The translations under genes and the position numbers were made by a program. A stretch of 64,000 nucleotides of DNA from Streptomyces phaeofaciens (GTDB lineage: Bacteria > Actinomycetota > Actinomycetes > Streptomycetales > Streptomycetaceae), in assembly GCF_014648915.1 (NCBI RefSeq), contig NZ_BMSA01000005.1:186001-250000 (forward strand), read 5' to 3'. The notes under the pieces were generated by a model. That model ran no database searches, was not told where the DNA came from, and worked only from the letters and a program-made list of their open reading frames with translations. This document shows, piece after piece, positions 53,760 to 63,959 of the stretch (positions are counted from its first letter, which is position 1; every line of letters begins with the position of its first letter).

Positions 53760-54830
53760 CTACGGGTGCGTCGTCGGCTGTGGGTGGGCTGCGGTGGGCC
53801 GCGCGGTTCCCCGCGCCCCCGGGAGGTTGCACCCGCGTCCGTTCTGGAGCACCAGGAGGGCGATGTCGTCCGTCGGTCTGCCCGCCGTGTGCCGCAGCAG
53901 CGCGGCCAGGACCGTCCGCAGGATCTGTTGCGGTGAGACCGGGTGGTCGTGGGCCGCCTTCGCCAGGGCTGTCGGCAGCGGGAAGAACCGGCCCCGGGCG
54001 TCCCGGGCGTCCTCCGCGCCGTCGGTGAACAGGACCAGGCACTCGCCGTGCACCAGCGGACCGAAGGGCGTGGCGGGCAGTTCGGGCGGCAGCGGGAACA
54101 GCCCGAGCGGCGGCAGCGGATCCGCCCTCGACAACGGCTCGACCCTCGGCCCGCTCAGCAGGTAGGGCCAGGGATGTCCGCAGTTCAGGGCCCGCGTCTC
54201 GCCGTCCCGGCCGATCTCCAGCAGCAGGACGGTGACGAACTCCTCGGCGACCGGGGTCTGCGCGGTGTCCGGGGTCGGGCCGCTCGCCGGGTGGGCGTCG
54301 CGGGCGCGTTCGCGCAGATGGCGGGCGAGGGCGCGCTCCAGCCGGCGCAGGACGAGAGCGAGGTCGGCCTCGTCGTGCGCGGCCTCGCGGAAGCTGCCGA
54401 GGAGGGCGGCGACGGTGCTCAGGGCGGACAGTCCGTGCCCCCGCACGTCGCCCATCACGACCCGTACGCCGTGCTCGGTGGCGATGACCTCGTACAGGTC
54501 GCCGCCGACGGTGGCGCCGCGGTCGGCGGAGAGCTGGGCGACGGCCACGTGCAGTCCGTCGACGCGGGGCGGCAGCGGCCGCAGCAGCACGCTCTGGGCG
54601 GCCCCGGCGATCCGGCGGGCCTGTTTCAGCTCGCGCAGCAGGGTCCGCCGGACATGGAGTATCAGCCCGGTGCCGACGGCGAAGAAGACGGCACTGGTGA
54701 CGAGCCTGGCGCCGAGCCCGTCCTGCTGGGCCAGCGGACAGGTCAGCTTGTAGGTGATCGCCAGGGCGCCCCACGCCGTGGGCAACCCCAGCGAGAGGGC
54801 CCGGCGCAACGGTCGCCTGATGCCGAACAT
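53760..54830 (-). CDS. Membrane PP2C/SpoIIE-type Ser/Thr phosphatase
   Basis: 356 residues. Two N-terminal membrane helices (~10-26, ~40-62; LVTSAVFFAVGTGLILHV) precede a SpoIIE-like PP2C domain. Metal-binding and signature segments: TVGGDLYEVI, VRVVMGDVRGHGLSALSTVAALLGSFREA, LNCGHPWPYLL, LVLFTDGAEDARDARGRFF, TDDIALLVLQN. Such proteins dephosphorylate anti-anti-sigma factors, of which none is adjacent. The ATG at 54830 is chosen by the family N-terminus; a start six codons upstream is possible. Confidence 0.87.
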   Translation of the reverse strand: MFGIRRPLRRALSLGLPTAWGALAITYKLTCPLAQQDGLGARLVTSAVFFAVGTGLILHVRRTLLRELKQARRIAGAAQSVLLRPLPPRVDGLHVAVAQLSADRGATVGGDLYEVIATEHGVRVVMGDVRGHGLSALSTVAALLGSFREAAHDEADLALVLRRLERALARHLRERARDAHPASGPTPDTAQTPVAEEFVTVLLLEIGRDGETRALNCGHPWPYLLSGPRVEPLSRADPLPPLGLFPLPPELPATPFGPLVHGECLVLFTDGAEDARDARGRFFPLPTALAKAAHDHPVSPQQILRTVLAALLRHTAGRPTDDIALLVLQNGRGCNLPGARGTARPTAAHPQPTTHP

Positions 54831-54866
54831 GATGGTTTGGCCCCCCATCCAGGCCCGCACAACGCG

Positions 54867-54900
54867 GAATCGGACCGGCCTCGAAAGGCCGGTCCGATTC
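54867..54900 (-). terminator. Terminator of pheS-pheT
   Basis: Perfect 15-bp stem GAATCGGACCGGCCT / AGGCCGGTCCGATTC with a four-base loop, 78 bases after the pheT stop. Confidence 0.85.
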
Positions 54901-54977
54901 TGTCGAGGCGCCGGCTCAGAAGGACCGGTCCGCCTCGGATTGCCACTCGGACGAGTGAAGAAACCCGGGGGCAGGGG

Positions 54978-57490
54978 TCAGCCCCGCAAAACCGCTCCCG
55001 TCCGGTCGCCCGCGAGCGCGACCGCCGCGTCGCGCGCGGCCGAGGCCTCGTCGACGGTCAGCGTCCGGTCCGCCGCCCGGAAGCGCAGCGCATACGCGAG
55101 GGACTTGCGCCCCTCACCCAGCTGGTCGTCGTTGACGTACACGTCGAACAGCCGGATCCCCTCCAGCAGGTTGCCCGCGCCCTCCCGCAGCGCGGCCTCG
55201 ACCTCGGCGTTCGGCACGAACGCGTCGACGACGAGGGCGACGTCCTGCGTGGCGACGGGGAACGTGGAGATGCCCGGCGCCTGCGGGGTGCCGTCGCCGA
55301 CCGCCTCCAGGACGTCGAGGTTCAGCTCCATCGCGGAGGTGCGGGCCGGCAGGCCGAGCGCCTTCACGACCCGCGGGTGCAGCTCGCCGGCGTGGCCGAC
55401 GACCGTCTCCGTGCCGTCCGCGACGACCACGAACTCGGCGCAGCGCCCGGGGTGCCAGGGACCGTACTGGCCCTGGCGGACGATCAGCTCCGCACCGGCC
55501 TCGCGGGCCACCGCGCGCCCCGCCTCGACCGCGTCGGCCCAGTCGGCCGGACGGCCCTTGCCCCACCAGCCGGCCTGCTCGCGGGCGCCCGCGAGGACGG
55601 TGGCGACATGGCGCGGCTGCTCGGGCAGCACGGCGTCGAGCGCGGCGATCTCCTCGTCGGTCGGGCGGCGGTCGACCGGCAGGTGACCGGCGACGCCGGC
55701 CGCCTCGCGCGGGTGGAAGACCAGCCCGGTCTCGAAGAGCGCGAGGTCGTGCGAGCCCCGGCCGTCGTTGCGCCGCAGCGCGCCGAGCAGGCCCGGCAGC
55801 AGCGACGTGCGGAGCGCGGGCTCCTCGTCGTTGAGCGGGTTGGTCAGCCTGACGACACGGCGGGCCGGGTCGTCGGCGTCCAGACCGAGCTGGTCGAAGA
55901 CGCCCTCGCCGATGAACGGGTAGTTCGGCGCCTCGACGTAACCGGCCCCGGCCAGGGCGCGGCCGACGCGGCGGTGCAGGCGCTGGCGGTGGGTGAGGCC
56001 GCGGCCCGACGGGGGCTTGGGCAGCGTGGAGGGCAGGTTCTCGTAGCCCTCCAGGCGGATGACCTCCTCCGCCAGGTCGTTGATCTCGGCGAGGTCCGGC
56101 CGCCAGGACGGGACGGTGACGATCAGCTCGTCCTGCCCGTAGACGTCGCAGCCGATCTCCTGGAGACGGCGTACGACGGTCTCCCGGCCGTAGCCGACAC
56201 CCGCGACCTTGTCGGGGTGGTCCGCCGGGACGGTGATGGTGTGCGGGCCGGAGGGGGTGGTGACCTCCGTGACGCCCGCGTCGGCCGTGCCGCCGGCGAG
56301 GAGCACCAGCAGGTCGACGGTGCGCTGGGCGGCGGCCGCGGCGGCGGCCGGGTCGACGCCGCGCTCGAAGCGGCGGGAGGCCTCGGAGGACAGCTTGTGC
56401 CGGCGGGCCGTGCGCGCGATGGACACCGCGTCGAAGTGGGCGGCCTCGATGACGACGTCGCCGGTGGACTTCTGCTCGTCGTCGTGGTCGGCGATCTCCG
56501 TGTCGGCACCGCCCATGACACCGGCGAGGCCGATGGGGCCGCGGTCGTCGGTGATGACCAGGTCCTCGGCGTGCAGCTTCCGGGTGACCCCGTCGAGGGT
56601 GACGATCTGCTCGCCCTCGCCGGCCCGGCGGACGCCGATGGTGCCCTGGACCAGCGAGCGGTCGTAGGCGTGCAGCGGCTGGCCCAGCTCCGTCATCACG
56701 TAGTTGGTGACGTCGACGGCGAGCGAGATCGGCCGCATGCCGACCTTCTGGAGCCGGCGCTTCAGCCAGATCGGGGAGCGTGCCTCGGGGCTCAGACCGG
56801 TGACGGTGCGGGCGGTGAAGCGGTCGCAGCCCAGCGGCTCGGAGACCTGCACCGGGTAGCCGAACGCGTTCGGCGCCGGTACGTCGATCAGGGCGGGGTC
56901 GCGCAGCGGCAGACCGTAGGCGATGGCGGCCTCGCGGGCGACGCCGCGCAGGGACAGGCAGTCGCCGCGGTTGGCGGTGACGGCGATGTCCAGGACCTCG
57001 TCGACCAGCTCCAGCAGCTCGATGGCGTCCTTGCCGACCTCGGTCTCCGGGGGCAGCACGATGATGCCCTTGGTGCCGTCGTCGCCCATGCCCAGCTCGT
57101 CGCTGGAGCAGATCATGCCGTGGGAGGTCCTGCCGTACGTCTTGCGGGCGGCGATCGCGAAACCGCCGGGCAGGACGGCGCCCGGAAGGACGACCACGAC
57201 CTTGTCGCCGACGGCGAAGTTGCGGGCGCCGCAGACGATCTCCTGCGGCTCGCCGGTGCCGTTGGCGGTGCCGACGTCCACCGTGCAGAAGCGGATCGGC
57301 TTCTTGAAGCCCTCCAGCTCCTCGATGGTCAGCACCTGGCCGACGGCCAGCGGGCCCTTGAGGTCGGCGCCGAGCTGCTCGACGGTCTCGACCTCGAGGC
57401 CGGCCGACACCAGCTTGGCCTGCACGTCGCGGCCGGTCTCGGTGGCCGGCAGGTCGACGTACTCCCGCAGCCAGGAAAGCGGGACGCGCA

Positions 57491-57491
<1 letters not shown>
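54978..57491 (-). CDS. pheT: Phenylalanyl-tRNA synthetase beta subunit
   Basis: 837 residues, full length. N-terminal tRNA-binding (EMAP-like) domain ([22 protein letters not shown]), B3/B4 editing domain (~210-400), B5 domain and the C-terminal anticodon-binding FDX domain ([28 protein letters not shown]). Its ATG overlaps the pheS stop by one base (TGATG), so synthesis of the two subunits is coupled. Confidence 0.97.
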
Positions 57492-58762
<1,271 letters not shown>

Positions 58763-59878
58763 TCAGGAGAGATAGGCCGGGGCCCCCACGGGCAACGTAA
58801 ATCGAAACTCGGCGCCGCCGCCGGGGGCGCGGCCGACCGTGATGGTGCCGCCGTGGGCCTCGACGATGCCCTTGACGATGTACAGCCCGAGGCCGGTGCC
58901 GCCGCGCTTGCTGCCCCGCCAGAAGCGGGTGAAGACGCGGTTCATGGACTCCTCCGGGATGCCGGCGCCCTCGTCGCTCACGGTGACCGATGTACCGGCG
59001 TCCTCCCCTTCGCGGGGGGACGCCGAGGGCGTGACGTCAATCGTGACGGTTCCCTCGCCGTGGCGCACGGCATTTTCGAGGAGGTTGCTGAGGACCTGGT
59101 CCACCTTGTCGGGGTCGGCCCACAGCGCGGGCAGCGGCTGCTCCAGGCGGAGCAGGAACCGGTCGGCGGGCTGCCCGGCGGCGACGTAGGCCTGGATGTG
59201 CCGTCCGACCGCGGCGCCGATGTCGACCGGCTGCCGCCGTACCTCCAGCCGCCCGGAGTCGATCCTGGAGATGTCCAGCAGCTCGGCGATGAGCCGGGTG
59301 ACCCGGTCGGCGTCGGCGTCCACGGTCTCCAGCATCAGCCGCTTCTGATCGTCGGTGAACCGTTCCCACTTGGCCAGCAGGGTGGCGGTGAAGCCCTTGA
59401 CGGAGGTGAGCGGGGAGCGCAGCTCGTGCGCCACGGTGGCGATCAGCTCGGCGTGGCTGCGCTCGGTGCGGCGCCGGGCCTCGGTGTCCCGCAGCGAGAC
59501 GACGACCCGCCGGACGGGCCCGGTGGGTTCGGTGCGCACGTACCGCACCGAGACGAGGACCTCCCGGCCGCCGGGCAGCAGCAGGTTCCGCTCGGGCTGG
59601 CCGATCCGGATGGCGAGACCGCCGTAGGGGTCGGTCAGCTGCCACCAGCGGCGCCCCTCCAGGTCCTCTAACGGCAGGGCCTTCTCCAGCCGCTGCCCGA
59701 GGGCCTCCTCGGCGCGGACCGCGGTGATGCGCGCGGCGGCGGCGTTGAAGCAGACGACGTGTCCCTGCTCGTCGGCGACGACGAGCCCGTCGGGCAGGTC
59801 GTCCGGGTCGATGCCGAGTTCGGCGAGGTCACCGGCCGGTCGGGCCGCTCCCGGTGCACTGCTCGTACCGACACTCAT
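58763..59878 (-). CDS. Orphan cytoplasmic PAS-domain sensor histidine kinase
   Basis: 371 residues. PAS domain ~20-135 (LPDGLVVADEQGHVVCFNAAAARITAV); HisKA ~145-205 with the phosphorylated His in ATVAHELRSPLTSVKGFTATLL; HATPase: N box NLLENAVRHG, G1 VSDEGAGIPEE, F box FTRFWRGSKRGGTGLGLYIVKGIVEAHGG. No membrane helix, so it senses something inside the cell. No response regulator is in the neighbourhood. It sits between pheS and an rRNA methyltransferase gene. Confidence 0.92.
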   Translation of the reverse strand: MSVGTSSAPGAARPAGDLAELGIDPDDLPDGLVVADEQGHVVCFNAAAARITAVRAEEALGQRLEKALPLEDLEGRRWWQLTDPYGGLAIRIGQPERNLLLPGGREVLVSVRYVRTEPTGPVRRVVVSLRDTEARRRTERSHAELIATVAHELRSPLTSVKGFTATLLAKWERFTDDQKRLMLETVDADADRVTRLIAELLDISRIDSGRLEVRRQPVDIGAAVGRHIQAYVAAGQPADRFLLRLEQPLPALWADPDKVDQVLSNLLENAVRHGEGTVTIDVTPSASPREGEDAGTSVTVSDEGAGIPEESMNRVFTRFWRGSKRGGTGLGLYIVKGIVEAHGGTITVGRAPGGGAEFRFTLPVGAPAYLS

Positions 59879-59934
59879 CCCCGTACCTCACCTCCCAAAC
59901 CTCCCGGACGAGGCCCCCCGAGCACGTCACCCTA

Positions 59935-60783
59935 CTAGCTCTCGGTGACGGAGCGGCACCCTCCGGAGGCGCGCTGTGCACGGGCCGATGCGTAGAGACA
60001 TACGGCGGCGGCCGTCGCCAGGTTCAGGCTCTCGGCCTTTCCGTGGATCGGGACGCGCACGACGGCGTCGGCGAGGGCGCGGGTCTCCTCCGGGAGCCCC
60101 CAGGCCTCGTTCCCGAACACCCATGCGGTGGGCCCGCCCATGGTGCCCTGGTCCAGCTCGTCGTCGAGGTCGTCCCGTCCCGCGCCGTCGGCGGCGAGGA
60201 TCCGCACCCCGGCGCCTCTGAGCCCCGCCACGGCCTGCTCGACGGGCACGCCGACGGCGACGGGCAGATGGAACAGCGACCCGACGGAGGCGCGCACGGC
60301 CTTGGGGTTGTACAGGTCGACGGAGGCGTCGGTCAGGACGACCGCCTCGGCGCCGGCGGCGTCGGCGCACCGCAGGACGGTGCCGGCGTTCCCCGGGTCG
60401 CGCACATGCGCGAGCACGGCGACCAGTTTGGGGCGTGCGGCCAGGATCTCCTCGAACGGGGTGTCGAGGAACCGGCAGACGCCGACGAGTCCCTGCGGGG
60501 TGACGGTCGTGGAGATGTCCTCGATGACGGACTCGTCGGCGAGATGGATCCGGGCGCCCGCGGCGCGCGCCTCCCCGACGATGTCGGCGTACCGCTCCGC
60601 GGCCTCGACGGTGGCGAACAGCTCCACCAGCGTGTCCCGGCCGTACGCCGCGGCCTCCCGCACGGCCTGCGGCCCCTCGGCGAGGAACAGCCGGTCCTTC
60701 CCCCGGAAATTCCGCCGGGCGAGCCGCCGGGCGGCCAGGACGCGCGGGGAGCGGGGGGAGATCAGGTCGGGGGTGGCGGGCAT
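59935..60783 (-). CDS. SpoU/TrmH-family rRNA methyltransferase
   Basis: 282 residues. N-terminal substrate-binding domain (NFRGKDRLFLAEGPQAVREA), SPOUT motifs: LVAVLAHVRDPGNAGTVLRCADAAG, TAWVFGNEAWGLPEE and VRVPIHGKAESLNLATAAAVCLY. 2'-O-ribose methylation of 23S rRNA is likely. The ATG at 60783 has AAGGTGA nine bases upstream. It follows the infC-rpmI-rplT terminator, consistent with the rplT neighbourhood in other bacteria. Confidence 0.9.
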   Translation of the reverse strand: MPATPDLISPRSPRVLAARRLARRNFRGKDRLFLAEGPQAVREAAAYGRDTLVELFATVEAAERYADIVGEARAAGARIHLADESVIEDISTTVTPQGLVGVCRFLDTPFEEILAARPKLVAVLAHVRDPGNAGTVLRCADAAGAEAVVLTDASVDLYNPKAVRASVGSLFHLPVAVGVPVEQAVAGLRGAGVRILAADGAGRDDLDDELDQGTMGGPTAWVFGNEAWGLPEETRALADAVVRVPIHGKAESLNLATAAAVCLYASARAQRASGGCRSVTES

Positions 60784-60822
60784 GTGCGGTTCACCTTCAG
60801 CAGCGGTATGTGCAGACACGGC

Positions 60823-60855
60823 AGGACCCGCAGGCTTCCCCAGCCTGCGGGTCCT
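60823..60855 (-). terminator. Terminator of the infC-rpmI-rplT operon
   Basis: Perfect 14-bp stem AGGACCCGCAGGCT / AGCCTGCGGGTCCT, five-base loop, 31 bases after the rplT stop. Confidence 0.9.
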
Positions 60856-60885
60856 TCAGTCACATCGGCCGGGGCCGGTGCAGCG

Positions 60886-61269
60886 TCACGCAGCCTTCGG
60901 CGCGTTGACGTCCGCCGGCAGCGCCTTCTGCGCGACCTCGACGAGCGCGGCGAACGCACCGGCGTCGTTCACGGCCAGCTCGGCCAGGATCTTGCGGTCG
61001 ACCTCGACGTTCGCGGCCTTGAGACCCTGGATGAGGCGGTTGTACGTCATGCCGTTCTGGCGGGCCGCAGCGTTGATGCGCTGGATCCACAGCTGACGGA
61101 AGTCGCCCTTGCGCTTCTTGCGGTCGTTGTAGTTGTAGACCAGCGAGTGGGTGACCTGCTCCTTGGCCTTGCGGTACAGGCGCGAACGCTGACCGCGGTA
61201 GCCGGAGGCCGCCTCGAGGATCGCCCGGCGCTTCTTGTGGGCGTTGACTGCCCGCTTGACGCGTGCCAC
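60886..61269 (-). CDS. rplT: 50S ribosomal protein L20
   Basis: 127 residues, full length. Family sequence throughout: [25 protein letters not shown], then RDLRK-type segment [21 protein letters not shown]. Binds 23S rRNA early in 50S assembly. GTG start at 61269 with AAGGAG seven bases upstream. Third gene of the operon. Confidence 0.98.
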   Translation of the reverse strand: MARVKRAVNAHKKRRAILEAASGYRGQRSRLYRKAKEQVTHSLVYNYNDRKKRKGDFRQLWIQRINAAARQNGMTYNRLIQGLKAANVEVDRKILAELAVNDAGAFAALVEVAQKALPADVNAPKAA

Positions 61270-61368
61270 TTTTTAACTCCTTGTAGCGGGGCCGTGGTTG
61301 GACTCACACGGCCCGGAATCGATTGGGTCCCGGTTAGGCGTACGGCACTCGGGCGAGCGCCGAGTACG

Positions 61369-61563
61369 TCACTTGCCGAGAAGCTTCTTGATCTTCGCGG
61401 CGTCGCCCGGGGCCATCTCGGCGGTGCCGGTGAGGCGGCGCGTCACGCGGGACGACTTGTGCTCGAGCAGGTGGCGCTTGCCGGCGCGCTCACGGAGCAC
61501 CTTGCCGGAGCCGGTGATCTTGAAGCGCTTGCTGGCACCGCTGTGCGACTTGTTCTTCGGCAT
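61369..61563 (-). CDS. rpmI: 50S ribosomal protein L35
   Basis: 64 residues. [24 protein letters not shown] is the signature L35 opening. ATG at 61563 with GGAGAGAA upstream. Between infC and rplT. Confidence 0.98.
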   Translation of the reverse strand: MPKNKSHSGASKRFKITGSGKVLRERAGKRHLLEHKSSRVTRRLTGTAEMAPGDAAKIKKLLGK

Positions 61564-61595
61564 AGCGCCGTTCTCTCCTCGTCGGTGGCGTTCCG

Positions 61596-61619
61596 GTGCC
61601 CGGTCGTGAAACCGGGCAC
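61596..61619 (-). other. Intercistronic hairpin between infC and rpmI
   Basis: Stem GTGCCCGGT / ACCGGGCAC with a six-base loop, 50 bases downstream of the infC stop and ahead of rpmI. Without a T-tract it may be a processing or protein-binding structure, not a terminator. Confidence 0.5.
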
Positions 61620-61669
61620 GGTGGAACGTCGCTTGTATCGGTTATGTCCTGGGACTGACGTCCCGAGGA

Positions 61670-62341
61670 TCACGCCTCGGCGGAAGCCTCGGCAGGGGCC
61701 TCGTCCTCGACGTCGACCTCGGCGTTCACGGCGTCGGCGTCCGCGGCGTTCTGCGAACGGCCCGGGTTGGCCTTCGCCTCGGCCTTGCGGGCCTCCTGCG
61801 CCTGACGGGCCTCGGCCATGGCCTCGGTCTTCTTCTTGTGCGGACCGAGAACCATGATCATGTTTCGGCCGTCCTGCTTCGGGTTCGACTCGACGAACCC
61901 GAGGTCCTGGACGTCCTCCGCGAGACGCTGCAGCAGTCGGTAGCCCAGCTCGGGCCGGGACTGCTCACGACCGCGGAACATGATCGTGATCTTGACCTTG
62001 TCGCCCTGCTTGAGGAACCGGACGACGTGACCCTTCTTGGTGTCGTAGTCGTGCGGGTCGATCTTCGGCCGGAGCTTCATCTCCTTGATGACCGTGTGCG
62101 CCTGGTTCTTGCGCGCTTCACGGGCCTTCATGGCCGACTCGTACTTGAACTTCCCGTAGTCCATGAGCTTGCAGACCGGCGGGCGGGCGTTCGCCGCGAC
62201 CTCGACCAGGTCCAGGTCGTACTCCTGCGCAAGCTCCAGTGCCTTGGCCAGGGGAACGATGCCCACCTGCTCGCCACTGGGACCGACAAGTCGCACCTCG
62301 GGAACGCGAATCCGGTCGTTGATGCGGGGCTCGGCGCTGAT
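61670..62341 (-). CDS. infC: Translation initiation factor IF-3, ATC start
   Basis: 223 residues. The conserved N-terminus (I/M)[22 protein letters not shown] begins at an ATC codon (62339-62341), four bases after the full ribosome-binding site GAGGAGGA. No ATG, GTG or TTG offers that N-terminus; the first GTG (62296) would lose 15 conserved residues. IF-3 rejects non-standard starts, so an ATC start gives negative feedback, as with ATT in E. coli infC. Both IF-3 domains are present, followed by an Ala/Glu-rich tail of ~35 residues ([19 protein letters not shown]) seen in actinobacterial proteins. An upstream terminator-like hairpin may add attenuation. Confidence 0.93.
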   Translation of the reverse strand: MSAEPRINDRIRVPEVRLVGPSGEQVGIVPLAKALELAQEYDLDLVEVAANARPPVCKLMDYGKFKYESAMKAREARKNQAHTVIKEMKLRPKIDPHDYDTKKGHVVRFLKQGDKVKITIMFRGREQSRPELGYRLLQRLAEDVQDLGFVESNPKQDGRNMIMVLGPHKKKTEAMAEARQAQEARKAEAKANPGRSQNAADADAVNAEVDVEDEAPAEASAEA

Positions 62342-62733
62342 GGATCCTCCTCGGTAGCACCACGCGGCGGTCTGGCGGACGGCCGCGTAACGTCTGTTGT
62401 TAGATTCCTATAACCACGCCGAAGCACAAAAAATGCCCCGAACGATCACATGCGGGGCTCCAAGCACTACCGGAGCACCGTCGCGAGGATCGCGGGGCGC
62501 ACTACCGGGCGACTCCATCGTCCGTACGGAACGATGGTGGTCGCCTGACCGGGTGACCCGCCGCCCTGGGGGTGGTCGGGTGGGAGTTCGGAGCCTCCAC
62601 TTGTGGGCCGGGCCCGCCTGCTGAGTGGCACGCGTGTCCGACCGGTCGTTACACGAGATTAGCAGCCCCCGCCAGGAACGGCCAATCGAGGCCGACTGGG
62701 GGCCCGGAACGGCCTGCGCCTATCGTGTCCTGC
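62342..62733. other. 392-base leader region of the infC operon
   Basis: Long structured minus-strand leader and divergent region to the DUF1844 gene. It contains the terminator hairpin at 62428-62458, two copies of GCACTACCGG (62464-62473, 62499-62508), and a hairpin CCATCGT/ACGATGG (62516-62537). No gene is supported. Confidence 0.55.
62428..62458 (-). terminator. Intrinsic terminator in the infC leader (attenuator)
   Basis: Stem GCCCCG / CGGGGC with a 12-base loop followed on the minus strand by ATTTTTTG, 87 bases before the infC start. The upstream stretch GCTCC ... GGAGC (complement of 62456-62475) overlaps its first arm and could act as antiterminator. Confidence 0.65.
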
Positions 62734-63102
62734 ATGAGTGACACCTCCCCCGCCGGCTCCGGCGGCTCCCCCGACTTCGCCGAGATGACCCGCGACATCG
62801 CCGAGGTCCCCGCGGTCGAGGTGATCGTGACGGTCGCCGTCAACCTGATGAGCGCCGCCGCCGTGAAGCTCGGCCTGACGGAGGAGGGCGACAAGTACAA
62901 GGACCTGGACGAGGCCCGCAAGCTGGTCACCGCGCTCGCCGGACTGCTGGACGCGAGCACGACCGAGATCAGCTCCTTCCACGCGGCGCCGCTGCGCGAC
63001 GGCCTGAAGTCGCTCCAGCTGGCGTTCCGCGAGGCGTCGCTCGTCCCGGACGAGCCGGGCCAGGGGCCGGGCGAGAAGTACACCGGCCCGGTCTACGGCT
63101 AG
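62734..63102 (+). CDS. DUF1844 protein
   Basis: 122 residues, conserved actinobacterial family found beside infC. Sequence FAEMTRDIAEVPAVEVIVTVAVNLMSAAAVKLGL ... KDLDEARKLVTALAGLLDA is typical. TATCGT (62721-62726) lies seven bases before the ATG, so the mRNA is probably leaderless. It ends four bases from the convergent SseB-like gene. Function unknown. Confidence 0.85.
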   Translation: MSDTSPAGSGGSPDFAEMTRDIAEVPAVEVIVTVAVNLMSAAAVKLGLTEEGDKYKDLDEARKLVTALAGLLDASTTEISSFHAAPLRDGLKSLQLAFREASLVPDEPGQGPGEKYTGPVYG

Positions 63103-63106
63103 CCGT

Positions 63107-63838
63107 TCACCTTCGTACGTACAGGGGCTCGCCCGGAGGCGTCGTCCCGGCCGGCAGCAGTGCCAGGTCGAGGCCGCGCACCAGGCGGGCCCTCAGTGTC
63201 TCGTCGGCGGCGAGGCGCCGGGCCACGGTCCGGGCGGCCTCGGCGGGGTCGGCGGCCGGGTCGAGGACGAGCGCCAGGGTGCCGTCGGCCTGCCCCGGCC
63301 CGAGGTGGGCCCTGACCACGGCGGACTCGTCGGCCACCGCGGCCCGTACCGCCTCCCGCACCGCCGGGTCGGCGAGCGGATCCACCGTCGTACGGCCCTC
63401 GGCGAGCGCGAGCAGCGCCGGCCCCGTCAGTTCGAAGGCCACCGGCCCGGCCAGGTCGAGGACGACCGTGTCCGCCTTCTCGTGCGCGGCCGCCTGGAGC
63501 GCCTGGTGCAGGGGCACGGCGACGGGGCGCGCCGCCGGGTCCCAGCGGGCGAGGGAGTCGGTGGAGGTGAAGGCCGGCAGCGCGGTGCGGGTGCCCGCCT
63601 TCAGGGTGGGGACGGCCATGTCACTGGTCTTCTCGCGGCGCAGGCCGTTCTCGTCCTCCTCGACCTCGCCGAGGACGGCCACCACCGGGACCAGGAGCCG
63701 GGCGCCCTCGAGCGCCTCCAGTACGGGTCCCACGGCGGTGCGGTCCTCGGCCCAGGCGGCGAGCGCGGCACTCAGCCGGGGATCGGCGGAGCCGTCGTCG
63801 TCGGAGAAGCCGGGGTCGGGAATGTTCTTGTTCGCCAC
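63107..63838 (-). CDS. SseB-family protein
   Basis: 243 residues. N-terminal half ALAAWAEDRTAVGPVLEALEGARLLVPVVAVLGE ... TLKAGTRTALPAFTSTDSLARWDPAARPVAVPL matches the SseB domain; the C-terminal half (~150-243) is an actinobacterial extension. A GTG at 63838 gives the family N-terminus VANKNIPDPGFSDDDGSADPRL. Function unclear; SseB-like proteins have been tied to sulfur-transfer enzyme activity in E. coli only loosely. Confidence 0.82.
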   Translation of the reverse strand: MANKNIPDPGFSDDDGSADPRLSAALAAWAEDRTAVGPVLEALEGARLLVPVVAVLGEVEEDENGLRREKTSDMAVPTLKAGTRTALPAFTSTDSLARWDPAARPVAVPLHQALQAAAHEKADTVVLDLAGPVAFELTGPALLALAEGRTTVDPLADPAVREAVRAAVADESAVVRAHLGPGQADGTLALVLDPAADPAEAARTVARRLAADETLRARLVRGLDLALLPAGTTPPGEPLYVRR

Positions 63839-63937
63839 GATCCCCGACCCTATCGGGGGGATGCTGCTGGGCTTGTGCGGGGCCGGAAACACGGCGGTGA
63901 CCACTTTCACAGGATTCTCAGACTTCGCTGACGCGGC

Positions 63938-63959
63938 TCTAACGTCCGTCTAACGGCCC
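63938..63959. promoter_or_regulatory. 11-bp direct repeats near the right edge
   Basis: TCTAACGTCCG and TCTAACGGCCC are adjacent with an 11-base period, the spacing used by OmpR/PhoB-type response regulators. The target gene would be to the right of the window. Confidence 0.4.

Noticed and set aside
61670..62296. infC beginning at the GTG at 62296
   Set aside because: It would remove the conserved [14 protein letters not shown] segment and has no ribosome-binding site, whereas the ATC at 62341 has a perfect one.
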